A stretch of 12,470 nucleotides of DNA from an uncultured Enterocloster sp. (GCA_944382045.1 CALWMT010000042.1:1-12470); one strand, 5' to 3'; counted from the first letter of the stretch, positions 1 through 6,844 are shown. Numbers and translations: made by a program. Notes: generated from the letters alone by a model not told the origin.

Positions 1-654
1 CCGTATCAGAATTACATAGACAGCCGGGAGCTGGACTTATATTCGTCCGTACTTCTGAAGATTCCAGCGCCCCGCCTTGTTGTGTTTTATAACGGACAGG
101 AGAAAATGCGGGACGAGGAGGAGTGCATTCTGCGGTTGTCAGATGCCTATGAGAGGCCGGAGGAAGAGCCGGCCCTGGAGTGCATTGTGCGGGTGATAAA
201 CATTAATTACGGAAAGAACCGCCAAATGATGGAAAAGTGCCCCAAGCTTTTTGAATACGCCTATCTTGTGGCGAAAATCCGTGAGAACCAGGCAGCGGGA
301 AAGACGCTGGAGGGAGCCATTGGGGAAGCGGTGAAGGACTGTCTGGCGCGGGGGTATCTGACAGAGCTGCTCACAAACTATCGTCGGGAGGTGATGGGGA
401 TGCTGCTATATGAATATGATGAGAAGAAGCACCTGCGGAACACGTATGAAGAAGGCCGGCAGGAAGGAAGACAAGAAGGCAGGCGGGAAGGCTTGCGGAC
501 AGGCGCTATGAAGGGGCGGCAAAAGAAGTCCTACGAAAGCGCCCGCAATATGTACCGCAGGGGCTTTCCTGTCCGCGACACAGCGGAGATTTTGGAGGAG
601 AAGGAGGAGACTGTGGCCGCATGGTATCAAAAATGGAGGAGACAGGAGCGATGA
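1..654 (+). CDS. Rpn-family recombination-promoting nuclease / PD-(D/E)XK transposase-like protein, 5' end missing
   Basis: The reading frame is open from the first base, so the start and the nuclease active site (D...ExK core) lie left of the window; the GTG at 82 is internal. Seen: the segment IPAPRLVVFYNG, typical of the end of the Rpn/YhgA-like catalytic domain in Firmicutes, then a conserved helical region (MMEKCPKLFEYAYLVAKI, TNYRREVMGMLLYEY, EKKHLRNTYEEG). After that comes a charged G-R/Q-E repeat stretch at 454-489 and a C-terminal motif (MYRRGFPVRDTAEILEE) that resembles a small helix-turn-helix. Family knowledge: Rpn proteins are DNA endonucleases linked to RecA-independent recombination; many clostridial genomes carry several copies and their physiological role is unsettled. 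The stop overlaps the next ATG (ATGA, 651-654), so the downstream repeat protein is probably translationally coupled. A truncated second copy lies at 6890-7342. The family call is firm; activity cannot be judged without the N terminus. Confidence 0.85.
   Translation, partial: PYQNYIDSRELDLYSSVLLKIPAPRLVVFYNGQEKMRDEEECILRLSDAYERPEEEPALECIVRVININYGKNRQMMEKCPKLFEYAYLVAKIRENQAAGKTLEGAIGEAVKDCLARGYLTELLTNYRREVMGMLLYEYDEKKHLRNTYEEGRQEGRQEGRREGLRTGAMKGRQKKSYESARNMYRRGFPVRDTAEILEEKEETVAAWYQKWRRQER
454..489 (+). repeat. Three tandem 12-nt units inside the Rpn gene
   Basis: Three degenerate 12-base units encode Gly-Arg-(Gln/Arg)-Glu three times in a row (454-465, 466-477, 478-489). The paralogue at 6890-7342 has the same spacing of Gly and Glu/Lys but diverged bases. 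Such repeats in the linker between the nuclease and C-terminal parts can change unit number by replication slippage without breaking the frame. In the protein they probably form a charged helix. Confidence 0.6.
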
Positions 655-1490
655 ACAAAGAGGAACATACGGGTGAAGCTGGCGTGCTGCCAGAAGAAAT
701 GGCGCAGGATCCGGAGGAGAACACGTACCAGGTTGTGGACGGGAAGGCGGTGATACCCGAGGGGACAGCGGCCATCGGTGAATATGCCTTTGCGGGATAT
801 TCTGTGAGAGGGGAGCTTCGGGAGGCCCTGCTGCCGGACGGCGTTGTCAGTATAGGCGCACACGCCTTTGACGGCTGCGAAAATCTCACGGAAATCAAGC
901 TTCCGGAAGGGCTGACGAGCATTGGCTCCAGCGCATTTTCCGGCTGCAGAAGCCTTCGGACCCTTAAGATTCCCGCCGCGGTGCAGGCCATCGGGAAGAA
1001 TGTTTTTAAATCCTGCGCCAGCTTAGACGAGATTGGGGTGGACGCGGGCAATCAAAAATACCAGGAGGCGGACGGCATGATTCTCACAAAGGCCGGAAAA
1101 AACGTGGTGGTCTGCAGAAAAGACAAAGAAACGTGCCGCATACCGGAGGGGGTCGTAAAAATAAATGCGGACGCATTTATGGACTGCAGGAGGCTGGAGG
1201 AAATTGTATTTCCGGAAAGTATGAAGGACATCGGCGAGCGCGCATTTATGAACTGCGAAAGCCTTGAGAGGGTGAAGCTGCCAAGGCGCGTGGAGGCTCT
1301 GAGAGGCAAGGCGTTTCTGGGCTGTGGAAGACTGCGGGAGGCTGAGTTTTTTGCAGCAGCTATGATCCTGGAAGCCCAGATCTTTGACAGCCCGGCGCTG
1401 CGCCAGGTTCGGTTTGCCGGTGAGAAGGTGTATGTAAGCCCCAAGGCATTCGAGGGGGAGACGTGCCGGAGGCTGCTGCGTCCTATGTAA
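651..1490 (+). CDS. BspA-type leucine-rich repeat protein (cytoplasmic), probably frameshifted near its end
   Basis: This frame gives 279 residues from the ATG at 651, which has GGAGGAG about ten bases upstream and overlaps the Rpn stop. An ATG at 621 is possible but lacks a good ribosome binding site. Seen: about seven LRR_5 units of 23 residues with the pattern (I/L)PxGhxxIGxxAFxGCxxLxxhx, at about residues 35-50, 61-83, 84-106, 107-129, 164-186, 187-209 and 210-232. An insert at 130-163 breaks the array and contains YQEADGMILTKAGK, a strand element common in this family. There is no signal peptide, membrane segment or wall anchor, so the protein should be cytoplasmic, unlike surface BspA proteins. 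Such repeats are protein-binding scaffolds; the partner is unknown, with the coupled Rpn nuclease an obvious candidate. The last ten residues (TCRRLLRPM) do not look like repeat or capping sequence, and the natural continuation appears in the next frame from about 1457. The true product may therefore be about 350 residues. Confidence 0.8.
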   Translation: MNKEEHTGEAGVLPEEMAQDPEENTYQVVDGKAVIPEGTAAIGEYAFAGYSVRGELREALLPDGVVSIGAHAFDGCENLTEIKLPEGLTSIGSSAFSGCRSLRTLKIPAAVQAIGKNVFKSCASLDEIGVDAGNQKYQEADGMILTKAGKNVVVCRKDKETCRIPEGVVKINADAFMDCRRLEEIVFPESMKDIGERAFMNCESLERVKLPRRVEALRGKAFLGCGRLREAEFFAAAMILEAQIFDSPALRQVRFAGEKVYVSPKAFEGETCRRLLRPM

Positions 1491-1699
1491 AATACATTAG
1501 GTCCCAGAGGAAAAAGCTCTGGATGTACCCGGACATCCTCCGGTTTATGCTGGAGGAGAAGTATATCCCCGCAGGGGAGATAAGCGATTTTGTGGACGAG
1601 GCCGCGAGGCAGCAGAAGACAGAGCTTGCGGCTATGCTTTTGGAGTACCGGAAGAAAAATTTTTCTCAGGAGGAAGTGGATAAGGGATTTAAGCTGTAG
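1463..1699 (+). pseudogene. Displaced C-terminal segment of the leucine-rich repeat protein (frame broken near 1454-1458)
   Basis: This frame encodes about 78 residues (SYVKYIRSQRKKLWMYP, then IPAGEISDFVDEAARQQ and ending EEVDKGFKL), a charged helical segment resembling the C-terminal tail seen after LRR_5 arrays in clostridial proteins (from memory, not a search). It lacks its own convincing start: the GTG at 1463 sits only two bases after a G-rich stretch. Adding one G to the GGGGG run at 1454-1458 would join it in frame to the repeat protein as AFEGGDVPEAAASYVK. The likely history is a one-base deletion in a homopolymer, real or a sequencing error. The alternative is a small coupled gene translated after the stop at 1490. 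It ends just before the terminator at 1702, as expected for the 3' end of the transcript. Confidence 0.6.
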
Positions 1700-1701
1700 A
1701 A

Positions 1702-1740
1702 AAAACGCCGCGGGCTGCGATCACTGGCCTGCGGCGTTTT
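1702..1740. terminator. Bidirectional rho-independent terminator
   Basis: The arm 1702-1715 pairs with 1727-1740 to form a 14-bp stem with one G-T wobble and an 11-base loop. The A run on the left and T run on the right let it work on both strands. It ends the Rpn/leucine-rich repeat operon on the plus strand and the 1334-residue gene, whose stop is at 1771, on the minus strand. Confidence 0.9.
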
Positions 1741-1770
1741 AACGCTATGTATTGGGCTTCCCTGGCGGAG

Positions 1771-4700
1771 CTATTTGGTCCGCACGGGCGGCTCCCCTGA
1801 GACGGCTGCAGACGCCTTCACAGGGGGATTGGAGGACGGAAGGGGCTTTTGCGCCTTGCTTGTATTCTGCTCCTGGCTCTGTGTAAGCTCTGTATAGGAA
1901 ATACGCCGTTTTGAGGCCTCCACGCGGTTTTCCAGCTTGGTCTTGAGACGGAGCTCCTCATTTGTCACATAGGCCTCCATGAGGGTCTCCCGCTGCATAT
2001 GATAGCTGACATAGGTATCCCACAGATTTTTCGGTTTCGGCAGATCCTGCATGGAAGGATTGGTGCGGCGCAGTTCATCATATTCCCGCAGAATAGACTG
2101 CGAAGCGCTTCGGCGCAGGGTGGAGGCGAGTTCATCCAAATCTCCCTGGAAGACATCCTCCGGCTGATGGACAATGGGGGCATCCTCTGGCTCCTTTATG
2201 ATTCTGGAGGCAAATGCGGACATATCCTGCAGGGCTTTCTTCTCATCCTGAGTCAGATAGGGGCTGTCCAGATAGGGACTGGCCAAATCCATGAACCGGC
2301 TGAGCTCCATCCGCACGAGATAAGGCTCTTCCGTCATGTCGTTCAGATAGAGATGAAGCCTTTCCGCCTGCGTCAGCCTGTCTGTGGTATCTCGGATCCG
2401 ATCCAGCGTGTAATCAATATTCTGGAGTGCTTTCATAATATCCTCTGATTTTTCTGGGATCACCATATTGTCTAAGACGTCCCGCTCGGACGGAATGTTC
2501 AAATTCCGGCGCACCTGCCGCATCTCTGCCTCCAGCTCTATTTTTTCCAGCCATGCGTTTTCCTTGGCCAGCCGCACCTGCTCGGAAAGTGTGTTCTCCT
2601 GCTCCCTGTCAGCCAGTAAGGCCTCGTGGTGCCTTTCTGCGAGATGGGTGGCCTTCTGCGCATAATCCTGGTATACAGCGTTCGGATCCTCTGTATAAAG
2701 CCTGCTGTAAAGCGCAAGCTTTTGGTTATCCGCATTTTCGCCCTTATCGATCTCCTGCTGGATCCGTTCCCTTATTTTATCCTTGGAGACGCCGATGTAC
2801 TTTCCGCATTCATCCAAGAGGGAGAGGGAGCTGTTCATCTGATCCTCGATTTCCTGCCGGCGCTTGAGGCTCTGCAGCCGAAATTCCTGGAGTGAAGCCT
2901 CCGATTTTTTAAATGCCTCCTGCATTTTATCCGTGAGTGCCAGGTATTCTGTGAATTCCGGAGATTCAAAAAGGGAGTTCAGATCATATCTCTGCAAAAG
3001 CCCGTCCTCTGATTCCTTGAGCATGTTCCGCAGATCATCTTTTGTGCGGCCCTTTTCCGCTTCTTTGGCTACGTACTCCCGAATCTGATTGTGGCGCTCC
3101 GCGCGCTTTCTGTCATCCGCCCAGAGCTGGAGGGCTTTTTCTCCCCGGGTCTTTCCGCCGAAGGTCCGCCACAGACTGTTGTGGCCGGCAATCTGCTGTG
3201 CATCCAGGGCAGACATATCGGGCTTTAGAGGAACAATCTCCGGTTTCAGGGTGCCGTCTGGGGTCTCAAAGAAGAGAACGCCCTCCACCCTGTGCTCCCC
3301 GCTGAGCATTGCGGCCATCGAAAGGGCATCCACATCCCGGCTCGAAAGGGTGTCCTTATGCAGGTGCTGGGCGAAGAATTCCTTTGCGGGCACCCCGTCC
3401 ACCATAATCATGGGCGTATTGCTTATATGAAGGAGATCCCGCTTCTCTTTTTGCGGATTGCTTCCCAATAAGGAATTGCGCATGATTCCAAATGCATCCG
3501 CCATCGCACGCTGGCATTGGGGAGATACCGTCTTTCCCTCCAGCAGCAGATGGCCGCCATAGAGCGCCTCCGCAGTGGGCAGAGGGAAGCGGATATCAGG
3601 CGCTGCCGCTGTCCCAGTTAAAGCTGCTGCGCTGAGACGATAAATCTGCAGGGGAATTTCCGGATGGTTTGCATCCAGGTTCGGCTGCACCGCTGAGCGG
3701 CTGATGGGGTTAAAATTCTGGTCAAGGCCATTTTCATAGAGAATGCCCGACACATAGGTGCTCATCTGTATCAGGGTTTCCAGCTTCAAATCAAAGATCT
3801 CCCGTGTGGTGCCTGCGGGATAGCGGTCCTCAAAATATCCGGGATTCTCCCGGAGCTTCATCACAAAGGACTGCGTCTTGTTCATGAAGGAGAGCAGGCG
3901 GACGACATCTTCTTCGCTATGGGAAAGCCGGCCGTCAGACGGCTGACTGGCATCTGCGGGGCTCTTTTTCTCAGCGAGGCAGGACAGATCCAGCGATAGG
4001 ACGTCAAAGGAGTCGAACGCATCGAAGAATCGGTCAAGGACACGGTAGCGGTCCCGCACATCGGAGCTGAAATATTGGTGATAGGTCTCATTGGCGGCAT
4101 CCCTGATCTGCTCATTTGTCATTCCCTCTGTTAGGGGGACCAGCCACAGCATGTCCCGATAATCGCCGTTCAGCAGTGATGCTGCTGCCTGTCCGCTTTC
4201 CTGCAGGCGGGAAAGCTCTTGGCTGGCCGTATCTTCCCGGCTCCGTATGCCCTCCAGGGCAGTCCGCATGGCCGGGGACATGGCTGGAGTCATGGAAAAG
4301 GTATCAGGAAACTTTTGGGAGTTGACGCTTCTGTTCCATATATCTCTGGCCTTCGCCTGGATGGTTCTTGTTCGCAGCGCTTTTGCCGCATCCTCCGATA
4401 GGGACTTCTGTTCCTTCAGCCGATTGCTCCAAACGGCCTTCTCTTCGCTGGTCAGAGAAAAACCGCCTGCCGCATCCTTCGGGGATTTCGCGGACTCTAT
4501 AAACTGCAGGGCCTTTTCGTATATAGACGGGAGCCTTTGCAAATGCTCCAGCTCCTGGAACGCCGCATTAAAATCATCGCGCTTCATTGTCCATATGCTT
4601 TCGGGGGCGGACGGTGTCTGTTCCTTTCGCAGCATTTCCTGGATATAGGCATCGTTCTGTTCACCGGAGGGCAGAAGCATCCGGCGGAAGCGGGCCTTTT

Positions 4701-5775
4701 CCTCGGCTGGCACGAAATGATTGAAAACATATGCAGGCATCTGCCTTTCAACATATTCCTGCTCCTCAGCCGCGCTCTGCAGACGGTGTCTGGGTTCTGA
4801 TCCAAAACTGGCAAAGAGATGAGAAGGTCCTCCGTTTGGCTGTGCGGGCTTTCCATTTTCAATATTTGTGCTCAAATCTCTTAGGAAGTCCTTTTGTGTA
4901 TCAAAAAATGCGGGATCAGAGCCGCTGCCACAAACAAACGCTCTAAGATCGCCAGATATTGATCCAAACAGCGAATTTGGGCGGCAGAAATAATGGTAAA
5001 GGTGGTTCAATGCCTCAATATCAGAATCGGAAAAGTGCTCCATCACTTCCCAGCCAAGGGCGTTTCCATTGAGAGAAGACATATTTGCTTTTCTAAAGGA
5101 CTGACGCAATGGATTTCCGGACAAAAAGGAAAACGCAGGGTGTGTATTCTGTATGATCTGCTGATATGTCCTAGTAAAGTAGGAACCAATGAAAGCGGGC
5201 AGAGCCATGCCGGCCTGGCTCTGCAGCAGCTCCTCGTAGGAGGCTTTCGTAATGGTCTGTCCCAAATGGGCTTCCAGCTCGCTTTTTATATTAAAATTCT
5301 GCCAGCCCTTTGTGCCGTTGGCGAGAAACTCCGCTAGATAATGCGGATCCTTATACCGCGCCATGAATTCTGTGCCGATTTGGTGCTGCCGCTCCCGAAT
5401 TTGGGCTAAACGGGAAAGGCGCTCCTGGGATAATTCCAGGCGTCCGGATTCGAGAGATTCGGGAACGTCCAATGTCAGAACTCCTTTATCATCGGTTTGC
5501 AGGAAAGCGGCAAGAGTGATATCGCATTGGGTATAGCCCTCCCCAATCAGGATGCCGTCCACCAGTCCTGTAAAGCCGGTGGGACGCTGCTTCACCATGA
5601 TATTCATATTACTCAGAAAGCGGTCCATCGCATTGGCTTCCGGAGAGGTATAAGCGGTTCCAAAGATCTGTTCAAAGCGCTTATGATCATAGTCATTTGA
5701 GGTGACGCCTAAGGTTCGCCAATCATCATAGAGCTGCTCTGGGGTTACAGTCTCATTCTGTAGTATTCCAAACAT
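1771..5775 (-). CDS. Unrecognised 1334-residue, helix-rich cytoplasmic protein
   Basis: I do not recognise this protein. The frame is uninterrupted over 4 kb, has a well-spaced AAGGAGG (5781-5787, five bases from the ATG) and a promoter at 5822-5850, so it is a genuine, intact gene. Seen: no signal peptide, transmembrane segment, Walker motif or obvious catalytic signature. Residues 1-290 are mixed, with aromatic-rich patches (HLYHYFCRPN near 260). Residues 330-690 are mainly predicted helix with acidic/basic alternation. A more hydrophobic island around 700-870 contains ISNTPMIMVDGVPAKEFFAQ (785-803) and VEGVLFFETPDG (830-841). Long charged helices, likely coiled coil, run through about 880-985 and 1040-1145. 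A Ser/Pro/Gln-rich, probably disordered tail spans 1297-1334. It stands alone on its strand, convergent with the Rpn/repeat operon and divergent from the XRE module. It could be a structural or scaffold protein, an effector, or a defence-related protein; nothing in the sequence decides between these. Confidence 0.9.
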   Translation of the reverse strand: MFGILQNETVTPEQLYDDWRTLGVTSNDYDHKRFEQIFGTAYTSPEANAMDRFLSNMNIMVKQRPTGFTGLVDGILIGEGYTQCDITLAAFLQTDDKGVLTLDVPESLESGRLELSQERLSRLAQIRERQHQIGTEFMARYKDPHYLAEFLANGTKGWQNFNIKSELEAHLGQTITKASYEELLQSQAGMALPAFIGSYFTRTYQQIIQNTHPAFSFLSGNPLRQSFRKANMSSLNGNALGWEVMEHFSDSDIEALNHLYHYFCRPNSLFGSISGDLRAFVCGSGSDPAFFDTQKDFLRDLSTNIENGKPAQPNGGPSHLFASFGSEPRHRLQSAAEEQEYVERQMPAYVFNHFVPAEEKARFRRMLLPSGEQNDAYIQEMLRKEQTPSAPESIWTMKRDDFNAAFQELEHLQRLPSIYEKALQFIESAKSPKDAAGGFSLTSEEKAVWSNRLKEQKSLSEDAAKALRTRTIQAKARDIWNRSVNSQKFPDTFSMTPAMSPAMRTALEGIRSREDTASQELSRLQESGQAAASLLNGDYRDMLWLVPLTEGMTNEQIRDAANETYHQYFSSDVRDRYRVLDRFFDAFDSFDVLSLDLSCLAEKKSPADASQPSDGRLSHSEEDVVRLLSFMNKTQSFVMKLRENPGYFEDRYPAGTTREIFDLKLETLIQMSTYVSGILYENGLDQNFNPISRSAVQPNLDANHPEIPLQIYRLSAAALTGTAAAPDIRFPLPTAEALYGGHLLLEGKTVSPQCQRAMADAFGIMRNSLLGSNPQKEKRDLLHISNTPMIMVDGVPAKEFFAQHLHKDTLSSRDVDALSMAAMLSGEHRVEGVLFFETPDGTLKPEIVPLKPDMSALDAQQIAGHNSLWRTFGGKTRGEKALQLWADDRKRAERHNQIREYVAKEAEKGRTKDDLRNMLKESEDGLLQRYDLNSLFESPEFTEYLALTDKMQEAFKKSEASLQEFRLQSLKRRQEIEDQMNSSLSLLDECGKYIGVSKDKIRERIQQEIDKGENADNQKLALYSRLYTEDPNAVYQDYAQKATHLAERHHEALLADREQENTLSEQVRLAKENAWLEKIELEAEMRQVRRNLNIPSERDVLDNMVIPEKSEDIMKALQNIDYTLDRIRDTTDRLTQAERLHLYLNDMTEEPYLVRMELSRFMDLASPYLDSPYLTQDEKKALQDMSAFASRIIKEPEDAPIVHQPEDVFQGDLDELASTLRRSASQSILREYDELRRTNPSMQDLPKPKNLWDTYVSYHMQRETLMEAYVTNEELRLKTKLENRVEASKRRISYTELTQSQEQNTSKAQKPLPSSNPPVKASAAVSGEPPVRTK

Positions 5776-5780
5776 GTGGT

Positions 5781-5787
5781 CCTCCTT
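5781..5787 (-). promoter_or_regulatory. Ribosome binding site of the 1334-residue gene
   Basis: The minus strand reads AAGGAGG five bases before the ATG at 5775. This is a full Shine-Dalgarno match and fixes the start of the large unknown protein. Confidence 0.85.
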
Positions 5788-5821
5788 TTCCTTGTGTGAG
5801 AATCATTCTTTCGATGAATCC

Positions 5822-5850
5822 ATTTTACAAAATGAATCGGGACATTTCAA
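5822..5850 (-). promoter_or_regulatory. Promoter of the 1334-residue gene, -10 inside a palindrome
   Basis: On the minus strand TTGAAA (5845-5850) and TAAAAT (5822-5827) are 17 bases apart, a good sigma-A promoter, giving a leader of about 40 bases. The -10 box lies inside an inverted repeat, CATTTT-AC-AAAATG (5821-5834), which may be a regulator site or may simply reflect A/T content. Confidence 0.65.
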
Positions 5851-5913
5851 GAAATTGGCAGAATACGTGTCTTTTTGGCAAAACTATTTCACTCGGCCTT
5901 TGCGGCAGATGAT

Positions 5914-5935
5914 TTTGTAAAGTATGCTTGACATT
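5914..5935. promoter_or_regulatory. Upstream operator half of the XRE promoter
   Basis: This 22-base segment matches the consensus palindrome of the downstream site (5961-5982) at about 17 of 22 positions, sharing TGTAAAGTAT on the left and the CTT and ACAT blocks on the right. It overlaps the -35 box TTGACA (5928-5933), so a bound repressor would block RNA polymerase. Confidence 0.6.
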
Positions 5936-5955
5936 AAGGCGAAATGCTGTATAAT
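5928..5955 (+). promoter_or_regulatory. Promoter of the XRE regulator/membrane protein operon
   Basis: A perfect TTGACA (5928-5933) and a perfect TATAAT (5950-5955) are separated by 16 bases. Transcription should start near 5962, leaving a leader of nearly 90 bases before the TTG start at 6049. Such a strong core promoter flanked by two palindromes suggests that control is mainly by repression. Confidence 0.85.
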
Positions 5956-5960
5956 AGAAA

Positions 5961-5982
5961 CATGGAAAGTATACTTTACATG
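5961..5982. promoter_or_regulatory. Downstream palindromic operator, probable XRE autoregulation site
   Basis: The perfect 12-bp palindrome AAAGTATACTTT (5966-5977) is flanked one base out by CATG on both sides, giving a 22-bp palindrome with a single mismatched pair (5965/5978). It starts six bases after the -10 box, over the transcription start, and its centre lies 47 bases from that of the related upstream site. This is the expected position for an operator bound by the repressor encoded just downstream; assignment to that repressor is inference. Confidence 0.7.
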
Positions 5983-6048
5983 GCTCCGTCATGCAGGGAA
6001 TGGAGTGAGCGTTAAGCTGCAGAGCTGAGATTTGGGAAGGAGGTCCGC

Positions 6049-6258
6049 TTGAAAAATCGGCTGGAAGAGATACGGAAGCAGAGGGGAATTAAGCAGGAGG
6101 AGCTGGCGGACGCGATGAAGGTGTCGAGACAGACCATCAGCTCCCTGGAAAATGGAAGATACAATCCTTCTGTGATACTTGCCATCAAGCTGGCAAGGTA
6201 CTTTGGGATGCATGTGGAAGATATTTTTTTATACGAGGAGGAGCAGGATGAAAAATAA
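6049..6258 (+). CDS. Small XRE-family helix-turn-helix transcriptional regulator
   Basis: A 69-residue protein that is almost entirely one XRE/Cro-CI DNA-binding domain. Seen: RLEEIRKQRGIKQEELADAM, then the recognition-helix region VSRQTISSLENGRYNPS (about residues 25-41), then LAIKLARYFGMHVEDIF (about 44-60) and a short acidic tail. This is the compact YozG-like subfamily, which in Firmicutes is commonly paired with a small membrane protein, as here. The start is TTG with GGAAGGAGG immediately upstream (6035-6043, five-base spacing); no ATG lies at the proper place. The 3' end overlaps the next gene by 11 bases. Two related palindromes around its promoter suggest it represses its own operon. 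Whether it also controls the divergent 1334-residue gene is open: the nearer operator lies about 65 bases from that promoter's -35. Confidence 0.93.
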   Translation: MKNRLEEIRKQRGIKQEELADAMKVSRQTISSLENGRYNPSVILAIKLARYFGMHVEDIFLYEEEQDEK

Positions 6259-6655
6259 TAAGCTGTTTGTCATTTCGATTGCGGAGATTGCGGCGGGCAT
6301 CGTGATTGACCTGCTGGCGTTTGCGGGGGTGGTAAGGGATACGAGCGTATTTGCCGGTATAGGCTCGGGCATACTGGCGGTTGGCCTGGCGCAGCTTCTG
6401 AGGGCAGTCCGCATGGAGGCGAATCCAGCATACAAAAAGCGGATGGAGACTGCGGCAAGGGATGAGCGGTACGCCTTTATATCCATGAAGGCCAAGGAGG
6501 CCGCCTTTGGCATCTATCTCGTCATCACTGCAGTGCTCTGCATGGCCTGTATGCTTATGGGGTACAGGGAGCAGGGGACGCTGGCTGGCATGTCCATCTG
6601 TCTGTTAGTACTTCTCTATGCGGTGCTGTTTCGGGTGCTTGCGAGAAAATATTGA
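6248..6655 (+). CDS. Small four-helix integral membrane protein of the XRE operon
   Basis: A 135-residue protein starting at the ATG at 6248, inside the end of the XRE gene, with GAGGAG just upstream. An in-frame start at 6179 would bury it deep in the XRE gene and is rejected. Seen: four hydrophobic segments at about residues 7-28, 35-51, 84-104 and 110-130, and between the second and third a basic/charged loop (RMETAARDERYAFISMKAKE) that probably faces the cytoplasm. The loop pattern RDERxxxIxxKA is typical of small DUF2178-like membrane partners of XRE regulators (family recalled, not searched). Its function is unknown; proposed roles for such partners include sensing the membrane or sequestering the regulator. 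The overlap indicates coupled translation. Confidence 0.85.
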   Translation: MKNNKLFVISIAEIAAGIVIDLLAFAGVVRDTSVFAGIGSGILAVGLAQLLRAVRMEANPAYKKRMETAARDERYAFISMKAKEAAFGIYLVITAVLCMACMLMGYREQGTLAGMSICLLVLLYAVLFRVLARKY

Positions 6656-6661
6656 AATGGG

Positions 6662-6690
6662 GGCGTCTGGGAACAGACGCCTTTCCTTAT
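6662..6690 (+). terminator. Rho-independent terminator after the XRE operon
   Basis: GGCGTCTG (6662-6669), a GGAA tetraloop and CAGACGCC (6674-6681) form a perfect 8-bp GC-rich stem. It is followed by a short T-rich tract (TTTCCTT) and sits seven bases after the membrane protein stop at 6655. Confidence 0.85.
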
Positions 6691-6745
6691 GAAATTCCGC
6701 CGCCAAGAAATTTAATCCGCAGCCAGCGGGAAATAAAAAAATAAC

Positions 6746-6774
6746 TTGCGGCTTCGTTTTCCCTCTGTTACAAT
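6746..6774 (+). promoter_or_regulatory. Candidate promoter upstream of the truncated Rpn copy
   Basis: TTGCGG (6746-6751) and TACAAT (6769-6774) are 17 bases apart, and TG one base before the -10 makes it an extended -10 promoter. It would transcribe the palindrome-rich spacer and the truncated Rpn copy. It may be the surviving promoter of the gene that was there before truncation. Confidence 0.5.
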
Positions 6775-6782
6775 AAATTCAT

Positions 6783-6844
6783 CAGCAGCGTTCTGTCTGC
6801 TGGAAAATTTCGGTAAATCATTTACTGCGCCTGGCGCGCCAGGC
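6783..6844. repeat. Cluster of three inverted repeats
   Basis: Three palindromes lie within 62 bases: CAGCAG/CTGCTG (6783-6788 and 6797-6802, loop of eight), GTAAAT-C-ATTTAC (6813-6825), and the perfect 16-bp GCCTGGCGCGCCAGGC (6829-6844). They lie in the non-coding spacer just before the point where similarity to the first Rpn copy begins. None is followed by a T run, so they are not ordinary terminators. They could be the remnant of a mobile-element end, or protein-binding sites. Confidence 0.65.

Noticed and set aside
506..1051. Minus-strand open frame of 181 codons
   Set aside because: Antisense to the Rpn and leucine-rich repeat genes; no promoter or ribosome binding site, and a Ser/Pro-rich product as expected for a shadow frame.
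1454..1460. Programmed -1 ribosomal frameshift in the leucine-rich repeat gene
   Set aside because: The G run permits slippage in the P site, but the A-site codon (GAG to GGA) would mispair and no X XXY YYZ heptamer is present; a one-base indel is simpler.
1999..2448. Plus-strand open frame of 149 codons within the giant gene
   Set aside because: Antisense to the intact 1334-residue frame, with no start signal; the giant gene has a promoter, ribosome binding site and terminator.
6179..6247. Upstream start for the membrane protein at 6179
   Set aside because: It would place 23 extra codons inside the XRE domain; the ATG at 6248 has GAGGAG upstream and begins a proper membrane protein N terminus.
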